A stretch of DNA of 64,000 nt from Pseudalkalibacillus hwajinpoensis (GCF_039851965.1 NZ_CP156674.1:2046001-2110000), one strand, 5' to 3'. Positions 1 to 7,770 are shown, counted from the stretch's first letter. Translations and numbers: made by a program. Notes: generated by a model from the letters alone, not told the origin.

Positions 1-70
1 TGATCGCTTTTCGTTCGAACGGCGTTCCAATATTGTAGTGATGCTCTAACTCTTTAATTGTAATGTCCAT
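1..70 (-). CDS. ecfA2: EcfA2, ECF transporter ATPase (5' end only)
   Basis: The first 23 codons of a gene that leaves the window, beginning MDITIKELEHHYNIGTPFER. This matches the N-terminus of the second energy-coupling-factor ATPase (YbaE in B. subtilis), which starts with a similar MDI...H.Y..TPFER stretch. It overlaps the 3' end of ecfA1 by 25 nt, an arrangement typical of this ATPase pair, implying coupled translation. EcfA1 and EcfA2 form the heterodimer that drives vitamin-uptake S components through EcfT. No catalytic motif is inside the visible part, so the call rests on the N-terminal match and position. Confidence 0.85.
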   Translation of the reverse strand, partial: MDITIKELEHHYNIGTPFERKAI

Positions 71-885
71 AGCTCGTTCACCAGATCCTCCTGTGATAAT
101 GTCAGCTTAGAGAAATCGTATCCTTTCTCCTTAAGAGCTCGCTGCACCTGCAGGGGAAAAGGAAGATCCAGACCTATTTCCTCAAGCATGTCACCCTTTT
201 GGAAGACGTTAACCGGAAGACCTTCGTCAATCACTTCACCGGCATTCATTACGACTATGCGATCAGCTCGAGCAGCTTCTTCAAGATCATGGGTAATCGA
301 GATCACAGTCATCCCTTCCTCTTCTTTCAGTTCACGCATGGTTTGGAGCACTTCTTTACGCCCTGCCGGGTCAAGCATCGAAGTTGCTTCATCAAGAATC
401 ACGATCGAAGGACGAAGGGCAATAATACCTGCAATCGCCACACGCTGCTTCTGTCCACCAGATAAGCGATGCGGCTCCTGATCAAGGTAATCTTCCATCC
501 TTACCTTCTGAACGCTCTCACTGATGCGCTCTAGCATCTTCTCACGGGGCATCCCATTGTTTTCAAGCCCAAATGCAACATCATCTCGAACTGAGGTACC
601 CACAAACTGGTTGTCAGGATTCTGAAAAACAATTCCCACACTTCTTCTAATTTCCCAGATGCTTTCCTCGTCTCTGCTGTTATACTCCTCTACAAGAACA
701 TCACCCTTTTCAGGAAGAAGCAATCCATTTAAAAGTCTCGCAAGTGTCGACTTACCAGAACCATTATGCCCAACAATTGCAAGCCATTCACCTTTTTGAA
801 CAGATAGCGATACATCTTTTAATACATAAGGATGCTCTTCCTGATACCGAAATGACACATTCTGAACGGAGATCAGTTCTTTCAT
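46..885 (-). CDS. ecfA1: EcfA1, ECF transporter ATP-binding protein
   Basis: ABC ATPase of 279 residues from the chosen start. Walker A GHNGSGKST is at about 39-47, the Q-loop FQNPDNQ near 87-93, the signature LSGGQ at 141-145, Walker B ILDEAT at 163-168 and the switch His near 199. These are the family's usual motifs, so it should hydrolyse ATP to power vitamin import with EcfA2 and EcfT at the membrane. The ATG at 885 is preferred over an upstream frame extension because AGGAGG lies 7 nt before it; the ATG at 891 is too close to that SD. It follows the S10-spc-alpha cluster, as in B. subtilis, but behind terminators and a repeat-bearing gap. Confidence 0.96.
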   Translation of the reverse strand: MKELISVQNVSFRYQEEHPYVLKDVSLSVQKGEWLAIVGHNGSGKSTLARLLNGLLLPEKGDVLVEEYNSRDEESIWEIRRSVGIVFQNPDNQFVGTSVRDDVAFGLENNGMPREKMLERISESVQKVRMEDYLDQEPHRLSGGQKQRVAIAGIIALRPSIVILDEATSMLDPAGRKEVLQTMRELKEEEGMTVISITHDLEEAARADRIVVMNAGEVIDEGLPVNVFQKGDMLEEIGLDLPFPLQVQRALKEKGYDFSKLTLSQEDLVNELWTLQLKS

Positions 886-950
886 ACTCATTCCTCCTGA
901 CTCTGCTAAATTCAAGCCCTAGTCAAACTATCACACTATACTGGTGCGAA

Positions 951-976
951 AAAACGGCGGCCCCGCCGCCCCTTTT
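951..976 (-). terminator. GC-rich hairpin terminator upstream of ecfA1
   Basis: A perfect 6-bp stem GGCGGC/GCCGCC (956-961 and 965-970) with a 3-nt loop, flanked by an A-run on one side and a T-run on the other, so it could work in both directions. On the minus strand it would stop transcripts arriving from the repeat region before ecfA1, or attenuate them. Confidence 0.6.
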
Positions 977-992
977 TCCTAACAGTATAAAA

Positions 993-1248
993 GAAAAGCG
1001 GAAGTGTCCTGTTAGACCCGTCAGGCACTGGAGCCTTACAAATCGAACACGATTTTTGTGTTCGGGTTGTATGACGAAGTGACTCGAGGGGCTGGACACT
1101 GCAGCTAGATCGAAAAGCGAAAGTGGCCCGTTAGACCCGTCAGGCGCTGGAGCCTTACAAATCGAACACGGTTTTTGTGTTCGGGTTGTATAGCGAAGTG
1201 ACTCGAGGGGCTGGACACTGTAGCTAGATCACAAAAGCCGAAGCGCCG
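993..1248. repeat. Tandem 119-bp intergenic repeat, two copies plus a partial third
   Basis: Copy 1 spans 993-1111 and copy 2 spans 1112-1230. Both are exactly 119 bp, begin GAAAAGCG, end CTAGATC and differ at roughly eight positions. A third start (CAAAAGCCGAAGCGCC) begins at about 1232 and breaks off. Each copy can fold into a long hairpin: TACAA..CGAACAC pairs with GTGTTCG..TTGTA around a 7-nt loop. In copy 1 the ends also pair (AGTGTCC with GGACACT). No protein frame is credible here. From general memory, similar folded repeats occur between genes in Bacillaceae; I cannot name this family. Confidence 0.85.
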
Positions 1249-1283
1249 CTTCCCCCCTACAAACCAAATACCAACAATTTTCA

Positions 1284-1315
1284 TCGTAAAAAAAGCCTGG
1301 CATCTGCCAGGCTTT
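1284..1315 (-). terminator. Terminator of the S10-spc-alpha cluster
   Basis: A 9-bp perfect stem AGCCTGGCA/TGCCAGGCT (1294-1302 and 1305-1313) with a 2-nt loop. On the minus strand it is followed by seven T residues. It lies about 130 nt after the rplQ stop codon. Confidence 0.88.
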
Positions 1316-1377
1316 CAGTAATGGCAAGCAGGATGCTACCACTTGAGATTATGCGCTTCTTTTAACAAAAAAACGCA

Positions 1378-1431
1378 CGAAAAAAGGGCATAGAATCAGT
1401 ATCCAATGTCGAGATCCTGTCCCGCCCTTTT
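1378..1431 (-). terminator. Possible first terminator after rplQ
   Basis: The arms AAAAGGGC and GCCCTTTT (1424-1431 and 1382-1389) pair perfectly over 8 bp, but the loop is 34 nt. The minus-strand transcript then has a run of six U. It is weaker than the hairpin at 1294-1313 and may act with it as a double stop. Confidence 0.45.
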
Positions 1432-1444
1432 AATCAAGTGCGTC

Positions 1445-1807
1445 TTATACTAGCTCGATGATCACCATTTCAGCACCGTCACCGCGGCGAGGTCCAAGTT
1501 TACGGATACGAGAGTAACCGCCTTGACGCTCAGCATAACGAGGAGCGATATCACTGAATAGTTTCTGAACTGCATCTTGACCGCTTTCTTGATCCGCCAC
1601 TTCATTACGGATGAAAGAAGCTGCTTGACGACGTGCGTGAAGATCTCCGCGTTTACCAAGCGTAATCATTTTGTCGATGAATGGACGAAGTTCCTTTGCC
1701 TTCGATTCAGTCGTTTCAATACGTTCATTGATGATCAAATCTGTAACAAGGTCACGGAATAGCGCTTTACGCGTATCACTAGTACGACCTAACTTTTGGT
1801 ATGCCAT
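1445..1807 (-). CDS. rplQ: 50S ribosomal protein L17
   Basis: A 120-residue protein starting MAYQKLGRTSDTRKALFRDL, the conserved L17 N-terminus, with the typical C-terminal GPRRGD.AEMVIIELV. L17 binds 23S rRNA near the exit tunnel. The ATG at 1807 has GGAGGG upstream; a longer frame to 1846 lacks conserved sequence. It is the last gene of the alpha operon, 50 nt after rpoA, followed by terminators. Confidence 0.99.
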   Translation of the reverse strand: MAYQKLGRTSDTRKALFRDLVTDLIINERIETTESKAKELRPFIDKMITLGKRGDLHARRQAASFIRNEVADQESGQDAVQKLFSDIAPRYAERQGGYSRIRKLGPRRGDGAEMVIIELV

Positions 1808-1857
1808 GAAGTATTCCCTCCTTTGTTGTTGTATATAAAGCAACAACTAGTAAATAT

Positions 1858-2802
1858 CTATTCTTCGTTACGAAGTCCCAGGCCAAGCTCTTCAAGTTTT
1901 TCCTGTACTTCTTCAAGTGACTTACGTCCAAGGTTACGAACTTTCATCATGTCTTCTTCAGACTTATGAGTCAGTTCTTGAACTGTATTAATGCCAGCAC
2001 GCTTAAGGCAATTATATGATCGAACTGAGAGATCGAGCTCTTCGATAGTCATCTCGAGCACTTTCTCTTTCTGATCCTCTTCTTTTTCGACCATGATTTC
2101 AGCATTTTGAGCCTGATCTGTTAAGCCGACAAAAATATTTAAATGTTCATTTAAAATCTTTGCTCCTAGCGAAACTGCTTCTTCAGGACGAATGCTTCCA
2201 TCTGTCCAAACGTCGAGGGTTAGTTTATCATAATTTGTTACCTGGCCAACACGAGTGTTTTCAACCTGGTAGTTAACACGAGAAACAGGCGTGAAGATCG
2301 AGTCAACTGGAATAACACCAATTGGCTGTTCATCATTCTTGTTTCCTTCTGCTTGTACATAGCCTCTGCCACGAATTGCAGTAATTCGCATCTGGAAACG
2401 AGCACTTGCAGAAAGGGTAGCAATATGAAGGTCAGGGTTTAAGATCTCCACGTCGCTGTCATGAGTAATATCTCCAGCTGTTACTGTTCCTGGCCCCTGC
2501 ACATCAACTACTAATGTCTTCTCTTCTTCAGAGTAAACTTTCATAGCTAGCTTCTTAAGATTGAGAATAATAGTAGTTACATCTTCATGTACGCCCTCAA
2601 TTGTGGAGAACTCATGGAGAACTCCTTCAATTTGTACGGATGTCACAGCAGCTCCAGGTAGTGAAGATAACAGGATACGACGCAGGGAATTTCCCAGGGT
2701 AGTTCCATAACCACGCTCTAATGGTTCTACAACAAACTTTCCGTATTTAGCATCCTCGTTGATAGCTACCGCTTCAATTTTTGGCTTTTCGATTTCGATC
2801 AT
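1858..2802 (-). CDS. rpoA: RNA polymerase alpha subunit
   Basis: 314 residues, the same length as B. subtilis RpoA. The N-terminal assembly domain (about 1-230) carries the conserved GYGTTLGNSLRRILLSSLPG stretch. The C-terminal domain (about 250-310) contains the DNA- and activator-contacting SVRSYNCLKRAGI and NLGRKSLEEV helices. It dimerises to scaffold beta and beta'. The gene lies between rpsK and rplQ, but a 244-nt gap with its own likely promoter separates it from rpsK. Confidence 0.99.
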   Translation of the reverse strand: MIEIEKPKIEAVAINEDAKYGKFVVEPLERGYGTTLGNSLRRILLSSLPGAAVTSVQIEGVLHEFSTIEGVHEDVTTIILNLKKLAMKVYSEEEKTLVVDVQGPGTVTAGDITHDSDVEILNPDLHIATLSASARFQMRITAIRGRGYVQAEGNKNDEQPIGVIPVDSIFTPVSRVNYQVENTRVGQVTNYDKLTLDVWTDGSIRPEEAVSLGAKILNEHLNIFVGLTDQAQNAEIMVEKEEDQKEKVLEMTIEELDLSVRSYNCLKRAGINTVQELTHKSEEDMMKVRNLGRKSLEEVQEKLEELGLGLRNEE

Positions 2803-2831
2803 CCAACAAACCCTCCTTCAAAACGTCGAAC

Positions 2832-2858
2832 TTCGGTTAGACGTCATGTCTAACCGAA
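2832..2858 (-). other. 11-bp leader hairpin upstream of rpoA
   Basis: A perfect 11-bp inverted repeat, TTCGGTTAGAC (2832-2842) and GTCTAACCGAA (2848-2858), with a 5-nt loop, about 30 nt ahead of the rpoA start codon. No T-run follows, so it is not an intrinsic terminator. Ribonuclease cleavage, mRNA stabilisation or protein binding are possible roles. Confidence 0.75.
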
Positions 2859-2918
2859 TAATCCCTTTAGGTGGTTCAAATACCAACAACCTAATTATGA
2901 TTCGTCAACCGTCAACAA

Positions 2919-2947
2919 TTTATACATTATCATTATTGACATGTTCA
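2919..2947 (-). promoter_or_regulatory. Candidate sigma-A promoter for rpoA-rplQ
   Basis: On the minus strand, -35 TGAACA (4 of 6) and -10 TATAAA (5 of 6) are separated by 17 bp. This sits in the 244-nt rpsK-rpoA gap, which is long for this cluster, so an internal promoter would uncouple RNA polymerase from ribosomal protein supply. Confidence 0.5.
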
Positions 2948-3046
2948 TCAATTGTATACCGATAGATTGAATCTTTCCATAAGAGATTGTTCAAAACCTG
3001 CCATTCACCCGAAGGGAATATCTACGTTTTTGAACTCTCTAATACC

Positions 3047-3442
3047 TTAGACTCTACGACGTTTTGGCGGACGGCAGCCGTTATGAGGTACTGGAGTTAC
3101 GTCACGGATCGCAGTAACCTCTAGACCTACAGCTTGAAGTGCACGAATAGCAGCTTCACGACCAGCTCCAGGGCCTTTAACAGAAACTTCTACAGTTTTC
3201 ATGCCATGCTCCTGTGCAGTTTTACCTGCAGTTTCAGCAGCCATTTGAGCAGCGAATGGAGTTGACTTACGAGAACCTTTAAAGCCCATGTTTCCGGAAG
3301 TTGCCCAAGAAATCGCATTTCCGTGAGTGTCAGTAATCGTGATGATTGTGTTATTAAAAGTAGAACGGATATGAGCTATTCCACTCTCAACATTCTTTTT
3401 CACGCGCTTTTTACGTGTATTTGCTTTACGTTGTTTAGCCAT
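3047..3442 (-). CDS. rpsK: 30S ribosomal protein S11
   Basis: 131 residues with the basic N-terminus MAKQRKANTRKKRVKKN and the highly conserved C-terminus DVTPVPHNGCRPPKRRRV. S11 sits on the 30S platform near the mRNA exit. It follows rpsM by 16 nt and belongs to the alpha operon. Confidence 0.99.
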   Translation of the reverse strand: MAKQRKANTRKKRVKKNVESGIAHIRSTFNNTIITITDTHGNAISWATSGNMGFKGSRKSTPFAAQMAAETAGKTAQEHGMKTVEVSVKGPGAGREAAIRALQAVGLEVTAIRDVTPVPHNGCRPPKRRRV

Positions 3443-3458
3443 TTGTTAATTACCTCCC

Positions 3459-3824
3459 TTACTTCTTCTTGTTAGCTACTGTACGGCGAGGGCCTTTACG
3501 AGTACGAGAGTTGTTCTTCGTATGTTGACCTCGGACAGGAAGACCACGACGGTGGCGGATACCACGATAAGAACCGATTTCGATTAGACGCTTAATGTTA
3601 AGTGAGATCTCACGACGAAGGTCACCCTCAACTTTAATTTTGTCTACCGCTTCACGGATTTTTCCTAGTTCTTCTTCAGTCAAGTCGCGCACGCGAGTGT
3701 CTTCAGAAACACCAGCGTCAACTAAAACTTGCTTCGCAGTTGTTTTACCGATTCCATAAACGTAAGTTAACGCGATCACGATGCGTTTTTCGCGTGGAAC
3801 ATCAATACCAGCAATACGTGCCAT
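3459..3824 (-). CDS. rpsM: 30S ribosomal protein S13
   Basis: 121 residues starting MARIAGIDVPREKRIVIALTY, with the helix-two-turn-helix YGIGKTTAKQVL and the basic tail RGQHTKNNSRTRKGPRRTVA that reaches the P-site tRNA and intersubunit bridges. It is 21 nt downstream of rpmJ and 16 nt upstream of rpsK, preceded by AAGGAGGTG. Confidence 0.99.
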   Translation of the reverse strand: MARIAGIDVPREKRIVIALTYVYGIGKTTAKQVLVDAGVSEDTRVRDLTEEELGKIREAVDKIKVEGDLRREISLNIKRLIEIGSYRGIRHRRGLPVRGQHTKNNSRTRKGPRRTVANKKK

Positions 3825-3845
3825 TACGTTGCACCTCCTTATATA

Positions 3846-3959
3846 TTATCCCTGTTTTTGCTTGTGTTTTGGATTTTCACAGATAACCATTACTTTACCT
3901 TTACGGCGAATAACTTTACATTTTTCACACATTGGTTTTACTGACGGTCTTACTTTCAT
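3846..3959 (-). CDS. rpmJ: 50S ribosomal protein L36, zinc form
   Basis: A 37-residue protein, MKVRPSVKPMCEKCKVIRRK and onward to KHKQKQG. Cys11, Cys14, Cys27 and His32 form the zinc ribbon of the C+ type. L36 binds 23S rRNA near the peptidyl-transferase side. It lies in the usual place between infA and rpsM, with GGAGGG ahead of the ATG. Confidence 0.98.
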   Translation of the reverse strand: MKVRPSVKPMCEKCKVIRRKGKVMVICENPKHKQKQG

Positions 3960-3994
3960 TATTTTAACCCTCCCTATATACGGAGATTAATTGC

Positions 3995-4213
3995 TTATTT
4001 ATATCGATACGTGATTCGACCACGTGATAAGTCATATGGAGAAAGCTCAACAGTTACTTTGTCACCTGGTAAAATACGAATGTAATGCATACGTATCTTT
4101 CCGGATACGTGAGCAAGGATCTTATGACCGTTTTCGAGTTCTACTCGAAACATTGCATTCGGTAGAGGTTCGATAACCGTGCCTTCCATTTCAATAACTT
4201 CTTCTTTAGCCAT
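3995..4213 (-). CDS. infA: Translation initiation factor IF-1
   Basis: 72 residues forming a single OB-fold S1-like domain (MAKEEVIEMEGTVIEPLPNA, ILPGDKVTVELSPYDLSRGR), full family length. IF-1 occupies the 30S A site and cooperates with IF-2 and IF-3. Its start overlaps the 3' end of the preceding KOW-domain gene by 8 nt, suggesting translational coupling. Confidence 0.99.
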   Translation of the reverse strand: MAKEEVIEMEGTVIEPLPNAMFRVELENGHKILAHVSGKIRMHYIRILPGDKVTVELSPYDLSRGRITYRYK

Positions 4214-4526
4214 CTACTTGCTCTCCCTCCTTTAAATCAATGACGTGTTCATTCATATACTTTGAGATCGCGAAACGCAGCTTGCCATTAGTGACACGGC
4301 CGGTTTCCTCAAGACTTCGCTTTACCTCAGGGGATATATATTCTATCAGCTCAAGGTGTGCGAGGTTCTTCCGCTTTGGACGATCAAACTTTCGTTTATC
4401 ACCGTCCGCTAAGAAAACATAACGTTCATCAACAATCCCTACAATCACGCTATATTGTTCAGCGTCTCTTCCCCGTCTATTCCGAACGATCTGTCCGATC
4501 TCCGGGACGGTATCTGACTCTTTCAC
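4206..4526 (-). CDS. KOW-domain RNA-binding protein (L14e/YbzG-like)
   Basis: 106 residues with an N-terminal KOW-like segment (PEIGQIVRNRRGRDAEQYSVIVGIVDERYV, roughly 7-36), as in the small L14e/L6e-like proteins found between map and infA in Bacillaceae. The function is not established; RNA binding or a ribosome-associated role is inferred from the fold and location. The start is GTG at 4526, with GAAGGTG about 7 nt upstream. It sits 16 nt after map and overlaps infA by 8 nt. Confidence 0.9.
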   Translation of the reverse strand: MKESDTVPEIGQIVRNRRGRDAEQYSVIVGIVDERYVFLADGDKRKFDRPKRKNLAHLELIEYISPEVKRSLEETGRVTNGKLRFAISKYMNEHVIDLKEGEQVDG

Positions 4527-4542
4527 GAACCATCACCTTCAC

Positions 4543-5289
4543 TTAGGCCTTTGTTAGAATGTCATATCCTTCTTCCGTAACAGCAATCGTGTGCTCGAAG
4601 TGAGCGCAGTTCTTGCCGTCAGTTGTTACTACAGTCCAGTTATCCGAAAGCGTTCGAACATAGCGAGAGCCCATATTCACCATCGGCTCAACCGCAAGGA
4701 CCATCCCCTGCTTAAGCCTCGGCCCTTTTCCTGGAGGACCGTAATGGGGAATTTGTGGATCTTCATGAAGGTCCTGACCTACACCATGACCTACATATTC
4801 TCGTACAATCGAAAAACCTTCAGCTTCGGCATATGCTTGGATAGCATGAGATATATCTGAAAGGCGTTTTCCAGCCTTTGCTTCATCCAATCCTTTATAT
4901 AACGATTCCTCGGTAACTTTTAACAACCGTTCGTCTTTTTCTGAGATAGTGCCAACAGGATAGGTCCAGGCTGAATCGCCATGATAACCGTTATATTTAG
5001 CACCAATATCGATGCTAATAATATCTCCCTCCGCCAACACGCGATCTCCTGGAATACCATGTACAAGCTCTTCATTTACAGAAGCGCAGATACTTCCAGT
5101 AAATCCATTGTAACCCTTAAAGGAAGGAATTGCACCAAGCTGACGAATAAACCGATCGGCAATCGTATCCAGCTCTTTTGTCGTAACTCCAGGCTTAATG
5201 TGCTTTTGTAGTTCTTGATGTGTTAGTGCGACAATTTTGCCTGCCTCTCGCATGATAACAAGTTCGCGAGGAGTCTTGCAAATAATCAT
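4543..5289 (-). CDS. map: Methionine aminopeptidase, type I
   Basis: A 248-residue pita-bread metallopeptidase that removes N-terminal Met from new proteins. The five metal ligands are present: Asp94 and Asp105 (SIDIG, HGDSAW), His167 (YVGHGVG), Glu200 (AVEPM) and Glu231 (FEHTIAV), with the substrate-binding His at 78. It has no N-terminal zinc-finger extension, as usual in bacteria. Its ATG overlaps the adk stop codon (TAATG), so the two are probably translationally coupled. Confidence 0.98.
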   Translation of the reverse strand: MIICKTPRELVIMREAGKIVALTHQELQKHIKPGVTTKELDTIADRFIRQLGAIPSFKGYNGFTGSICASVNEELVHGIPGDRVLAEGDIISIDIGAKYNGYHGDSAWTYPVGTISEKDERLLKVTEESLYKGLDEAKAGKRLSDISHAIQAYAEAEGFSIVREYVGHGVGQDLHEDPQIPHYGPPGKGPRLKQGMVLAVEPMVNMGSRYVRTLSDNWTVVTTDGKNCAHFEHTIAVTEEGYDILTKA

Positions 5290-5939
5290 TACGACAACCC
5301 TTTGAGGAGTTGATCTACATCTTCAAACACCTCATTGATGTCTCTATTGCCATCAATCGTTGTAAGATAGCCTTTGCCTTCATAAAAGGTCAACAATGGC
5401 TGCTGCTGTTGCTTGTTGACTTCTAGGCGGGTACGTACAGTTTCTTCTTTATCATCTTCACGTTGATAAAGTTCCCCACCGCACTTATCACAGATTCCTT
5501 CTTCATTAGGAGGATTGAAAACTGCGTGATAGGTAGCTCCGCAATTACGGCAAACACGGCGTCCAGTTAAGCGTTGCATGAGTTGATCTTCCTCGACTGC
5601 AATGTTAATTACATAATCAAGTTTTTTATCCATATCGGATAAGATCTCTTCAAGTGCATCAGCCTGTGCAACTGTGCGTGGAAAACCGTCAAGGAGAAAA
5701 CCTTTTTCGCAATCATCTTTTCCTAAACGCTCTCGTACTATACCAATTGTTACTTCGTCAGGTACGAGGTTCCCAGAATCCATAAACTCTTTCGCTTTTA
5801 TACCAAGAGGCGTTCCTTCTTTAATCGCTGCTCGGAACATATCTCCAGTAGAGATATGAGGGATGCCATACTTTTCGACAATCTTTTCTGCTTGGGTTCC
5901 TTTTCCGACACCCGGAAGCCCCATTAATACTAGATTCAT
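5289..5939 (-). CDS. adk: Adenylate kinase, zinc-LID type
   Basis: 216 residues catalysing ATP + AMP to 2 ADP. The P-loop GLPGVGKGT is at 7-15, the AMP-binding region follows (STGDMFRAA), and DGFPRT lies at about 84-89. The LID carries four cysteines, Cys130, Cys133, Cys150 and Cys153, the structural zinc site of Gram-positive enzymes. It lies between secY and map as in other Bacilli. Confidence 0.99.
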   Translation of the reverse strand: MNLVLMGLPGVGKGTQAEKIVEKYGIPHISTGDMFRAAIKEGTPLGIKAKEFMDSGNLVPDEVTIGIVRERLGKDDCEKGFLLDGFPRTVAQADALEEILSDMDKKLDYVINIAVEEDQLMQRLTGRRVCRNCGATYHAVFNPPNEEGICDKCGGELYQREDDKEETVRTRLEVNKQQQQPLLTFYEGKGYLTTIDGNRDINEVFEDVDQLLKGLS

Positions 5940-5965
5940 CTAATCCCTCCACACGTCACCCCATC

Positions 5966-6007
5966 GAGGATGAAGGAGGGGAAGAAAGTTCTTCCCAGTT
6001 TATCCTC
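5966..6007 (-). other. Nested hairpin between secY and adk
   Basis: An inner perfect stem GGGAAG/CTTCCC (5979-5984 and 5991-5996) lies inside an outer stem GAGGAT/ATCCTC (5966-5971 and 6002-6007). The outer arm touches the secY stop codon. There is no U-run, so it is not a standard terminator; mRNA processing or stabilisation between the two genes is possible. Confidence 0.6.
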
Positions 6008-7301
6008 AGGATTTAATAAAGCCTTTATAATGACGTTTAATTAATTGACTTTCGATTTGCTTCATCGTATCAAGCGCTACCCCAACAACGATCAGCAAGC
6101 TTGTTCCGCCGATTTGCAGCGATTGCGGCAGTCCTGCTACGGTTGTGAAAAATACCGGAATAACCGAAATAACAGCAAGGAAAAGTGCCCCTACAAATGT
6201 TAAACGGTAGAGAATGCGAGTAATGTACGTTTCCGTCGCATTACCAGGACGAATACCAGGAATGTATCCACCTTGCTTCTTAAGATTCTCAGCCATCTTT
6301 TCCGGATTAACCTGGACAAACGTATAGAAGTACGTAAATCCGATGATGAGTAACGCATACACGACCATACCAATAGGTTGTGTATAGTCAAACACTCTGA
6401 CGATCCATTCCGTTACCGAATTATCTCCGAACAACCTGGCAATCGTTGGTGGAGTAATGATCAGTGATATCGCAAAGATAACTGGAATAACACCTGCTGC
6501 ATTGACTTTAATTGGTAAATGAGTGGATTGTCCACCTACCTGTCTGCGGTTTACAGTTCGCTTGGCATACTGAATTGGAATTTTACGAAGACCCTGTTGA
6601 ACAAAGATAACAGCTACAACAATTGCAAGTGCTGCTAAAGCAATAATCACAAGTGTAACGATATTGATGAACAACTCATCTTGAGCGCCCTCAAACATCT
6701 GAGCATAGAGCTGATTAAGCCCTGGTGGAATTGCAGCTACAATTCCTGCAAAGATGATGATTGAAATTCCATTTCCTACGCCTTTAGCTGTGATCTGTTC
6801 GCCTAACCACATCAAAAAAGCCGTTCCGGCTGTTAAAACAAGAGAAATATTAAGATACGTTAATACGCCCGGATTGCTTATCAACTGTCCTCCAACAATA
6901 TTGTTGAACCCGATTGAAAGACCGATTCCCTGGATAAGACCAAGTCCGATCGTTCCATAACGAGTAACCTGCGTTAGCTTTTTGCGTCCGGCTTCTCCCT
7001 GTTTAGACCATTCGGTAAACTTAGGGACAACATCCATTTGCAGTAGCTGTACAATAATTGAAGCAGTGATGTAAGGCATAATTCCCATGGCAAAGATGGA
7101 GAAGTTTTGCAACGCTCCACCGCCAAAGGTGTTGAGTACTCCGAAGAGACTCATTTGATCTTGAAATTGTAGTACATCTCTGTTCACACCAGGAACCGGT
7201 ATGAATGTTCCGATACGGAACACGACAAGCATAAGTAGAGTGAAAATAACTTTGTTTCTAATATCACCTACGCGCATAATGTTGGAGATTGCTTGGAACA
7301 T
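6006..7301 (-). CDS. secY: Protein translocase subunit SecY
   Basis: 431 residues with ten hydrophobic membrane segments, the channel of the Sec translocon with SecE (encoded at 33.1 kb) and SecG. Conserved stretches include FIPVPGVNRD near the N-terminus, GNGISIIIFAGIV, and the cytosolic loop GGYIPGIRPG near residue 340. Its ATG overlaps the rplO stop codon by 1 nt, as in many spc operons. Confidence 0.99.
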   Translation of the reverse strand: MFQAISNIMRVGDIRNKVIFTLLMLVVFRIGTFIPVPGVNRDVLQFQDQMSLFGVLNTFGGGALQNFSIFAMGIMPYITASIIVQLLQMDVVPKFTEWSKQGEAGRKKLTQVTRYGTIGLGLIQGIGLSIGFNNIVGGQLISNPGVLTYLNISLVLTAGTAFLMWLGEQITAKGVGNGISIIIFAGIVAAIPPGLNQLYAQMFEGAQDELFINIVTLVIIALAALAIVVAVIFVQQGLRKIPIQYAKRTVNRRQVGGQSTHLPIKVNAAGVIPVIFAISLIITPPTIARLFGDNSVTEWIVRVFDYTQPIGMVVYALLIIGFTYFYTFVQVNPEKMAENLKKQGGYIPGIRPGNATETYITRILYRLTFVGALFLAVISVIPVFFTTVAGLPQSLQIGGTSLLIVVGVALDTMKQIESQLIKRHYKGFIKS

Positions 7302-7741
7302 TAGATCACCTCAGTATTTCCGCCTGCCGCTTCAATAGCCTCTTTTGCAGAAGCAGAGAACTTATGGGCTTTCACGGTAAGCTTTTTCTCAAGCTTACCA
7401 CTACCTAGAATCTTAATTCCAGCTTTTTCTTTGCTAACTACGCCAGTTTCTAATAGAAGTTCTGGAGAAACTTCAGTTCCATCTTCGAAACGGTTTAACG
7501 AATCAAGATTAACAATCGCGAACTCTTTACGGTTCATGTTTGTAAATCCACGCTTCGGTACACGTTTAAAGATTGGAAGCTGTCCTCCTTCGAAACCGAC
7601 GCGTACGCCGCCGCCTGAACGAGACTTTTGACCTTTTTGACCACGGCCAGAAGTCTTACCGTTACCAGTAGCGATACCGCGACCAAGTCTGTTACGTTCT
7701 TTACGAGAACCTTCAGATGGTTTTAGTTCGTGTAGTTTCAT
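7301..7741 (-). CDS. rplO: 50S ribosomal protein L15
   Basis: 146 residues from MKLHELKPSEGSRKERNRLG, with the glycine- and basic-rich N-terminal arm (GRGIATGNGKTSGRGQKGQK) that threads into 23S rRNA. The ATG at 7741 follows AGGAGGTG by about 6 nt; an upstream GTG in the same frame lies inside that SD and is rejected. The stop overlaps the secY start. Confidence 0.99.
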   Translation of the reverse strand: MKLHELKPSEGSRKERNRLGRGIATGNGKTSGRGQKGQKSRSGGGVRVGFEGGQLPIFKRVPKRGFTNMNRKEFAIVNLDSLNRFEDGTEVSPELLLETGVVSKEKAGIKILGSGKLEKKLTVKAHKFSASAKEAIEAAGGNTEVI

Positions 7742-7770
7742 AGTGGGCACCTCCTCAATGTATAGATTTT

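Noticed and set aside
744..1082. A plus-strand frame of 112 codons running from ecfA1 into the repeat region
   Set aside because: It overlaps ecfA1 antisense, has no SD and its tail is repeat sequence.
993..1248. CRISPR array
   Set aside because: The unit is 119 bp with no separate spacers and only two full copies; no cas genes are nearby.
2759..2965. Plus-strand frame over the rpoA leader
   Set aside because: No SD, no recognisable protein, and it coincides with the promoter and hairpin of rpoA.
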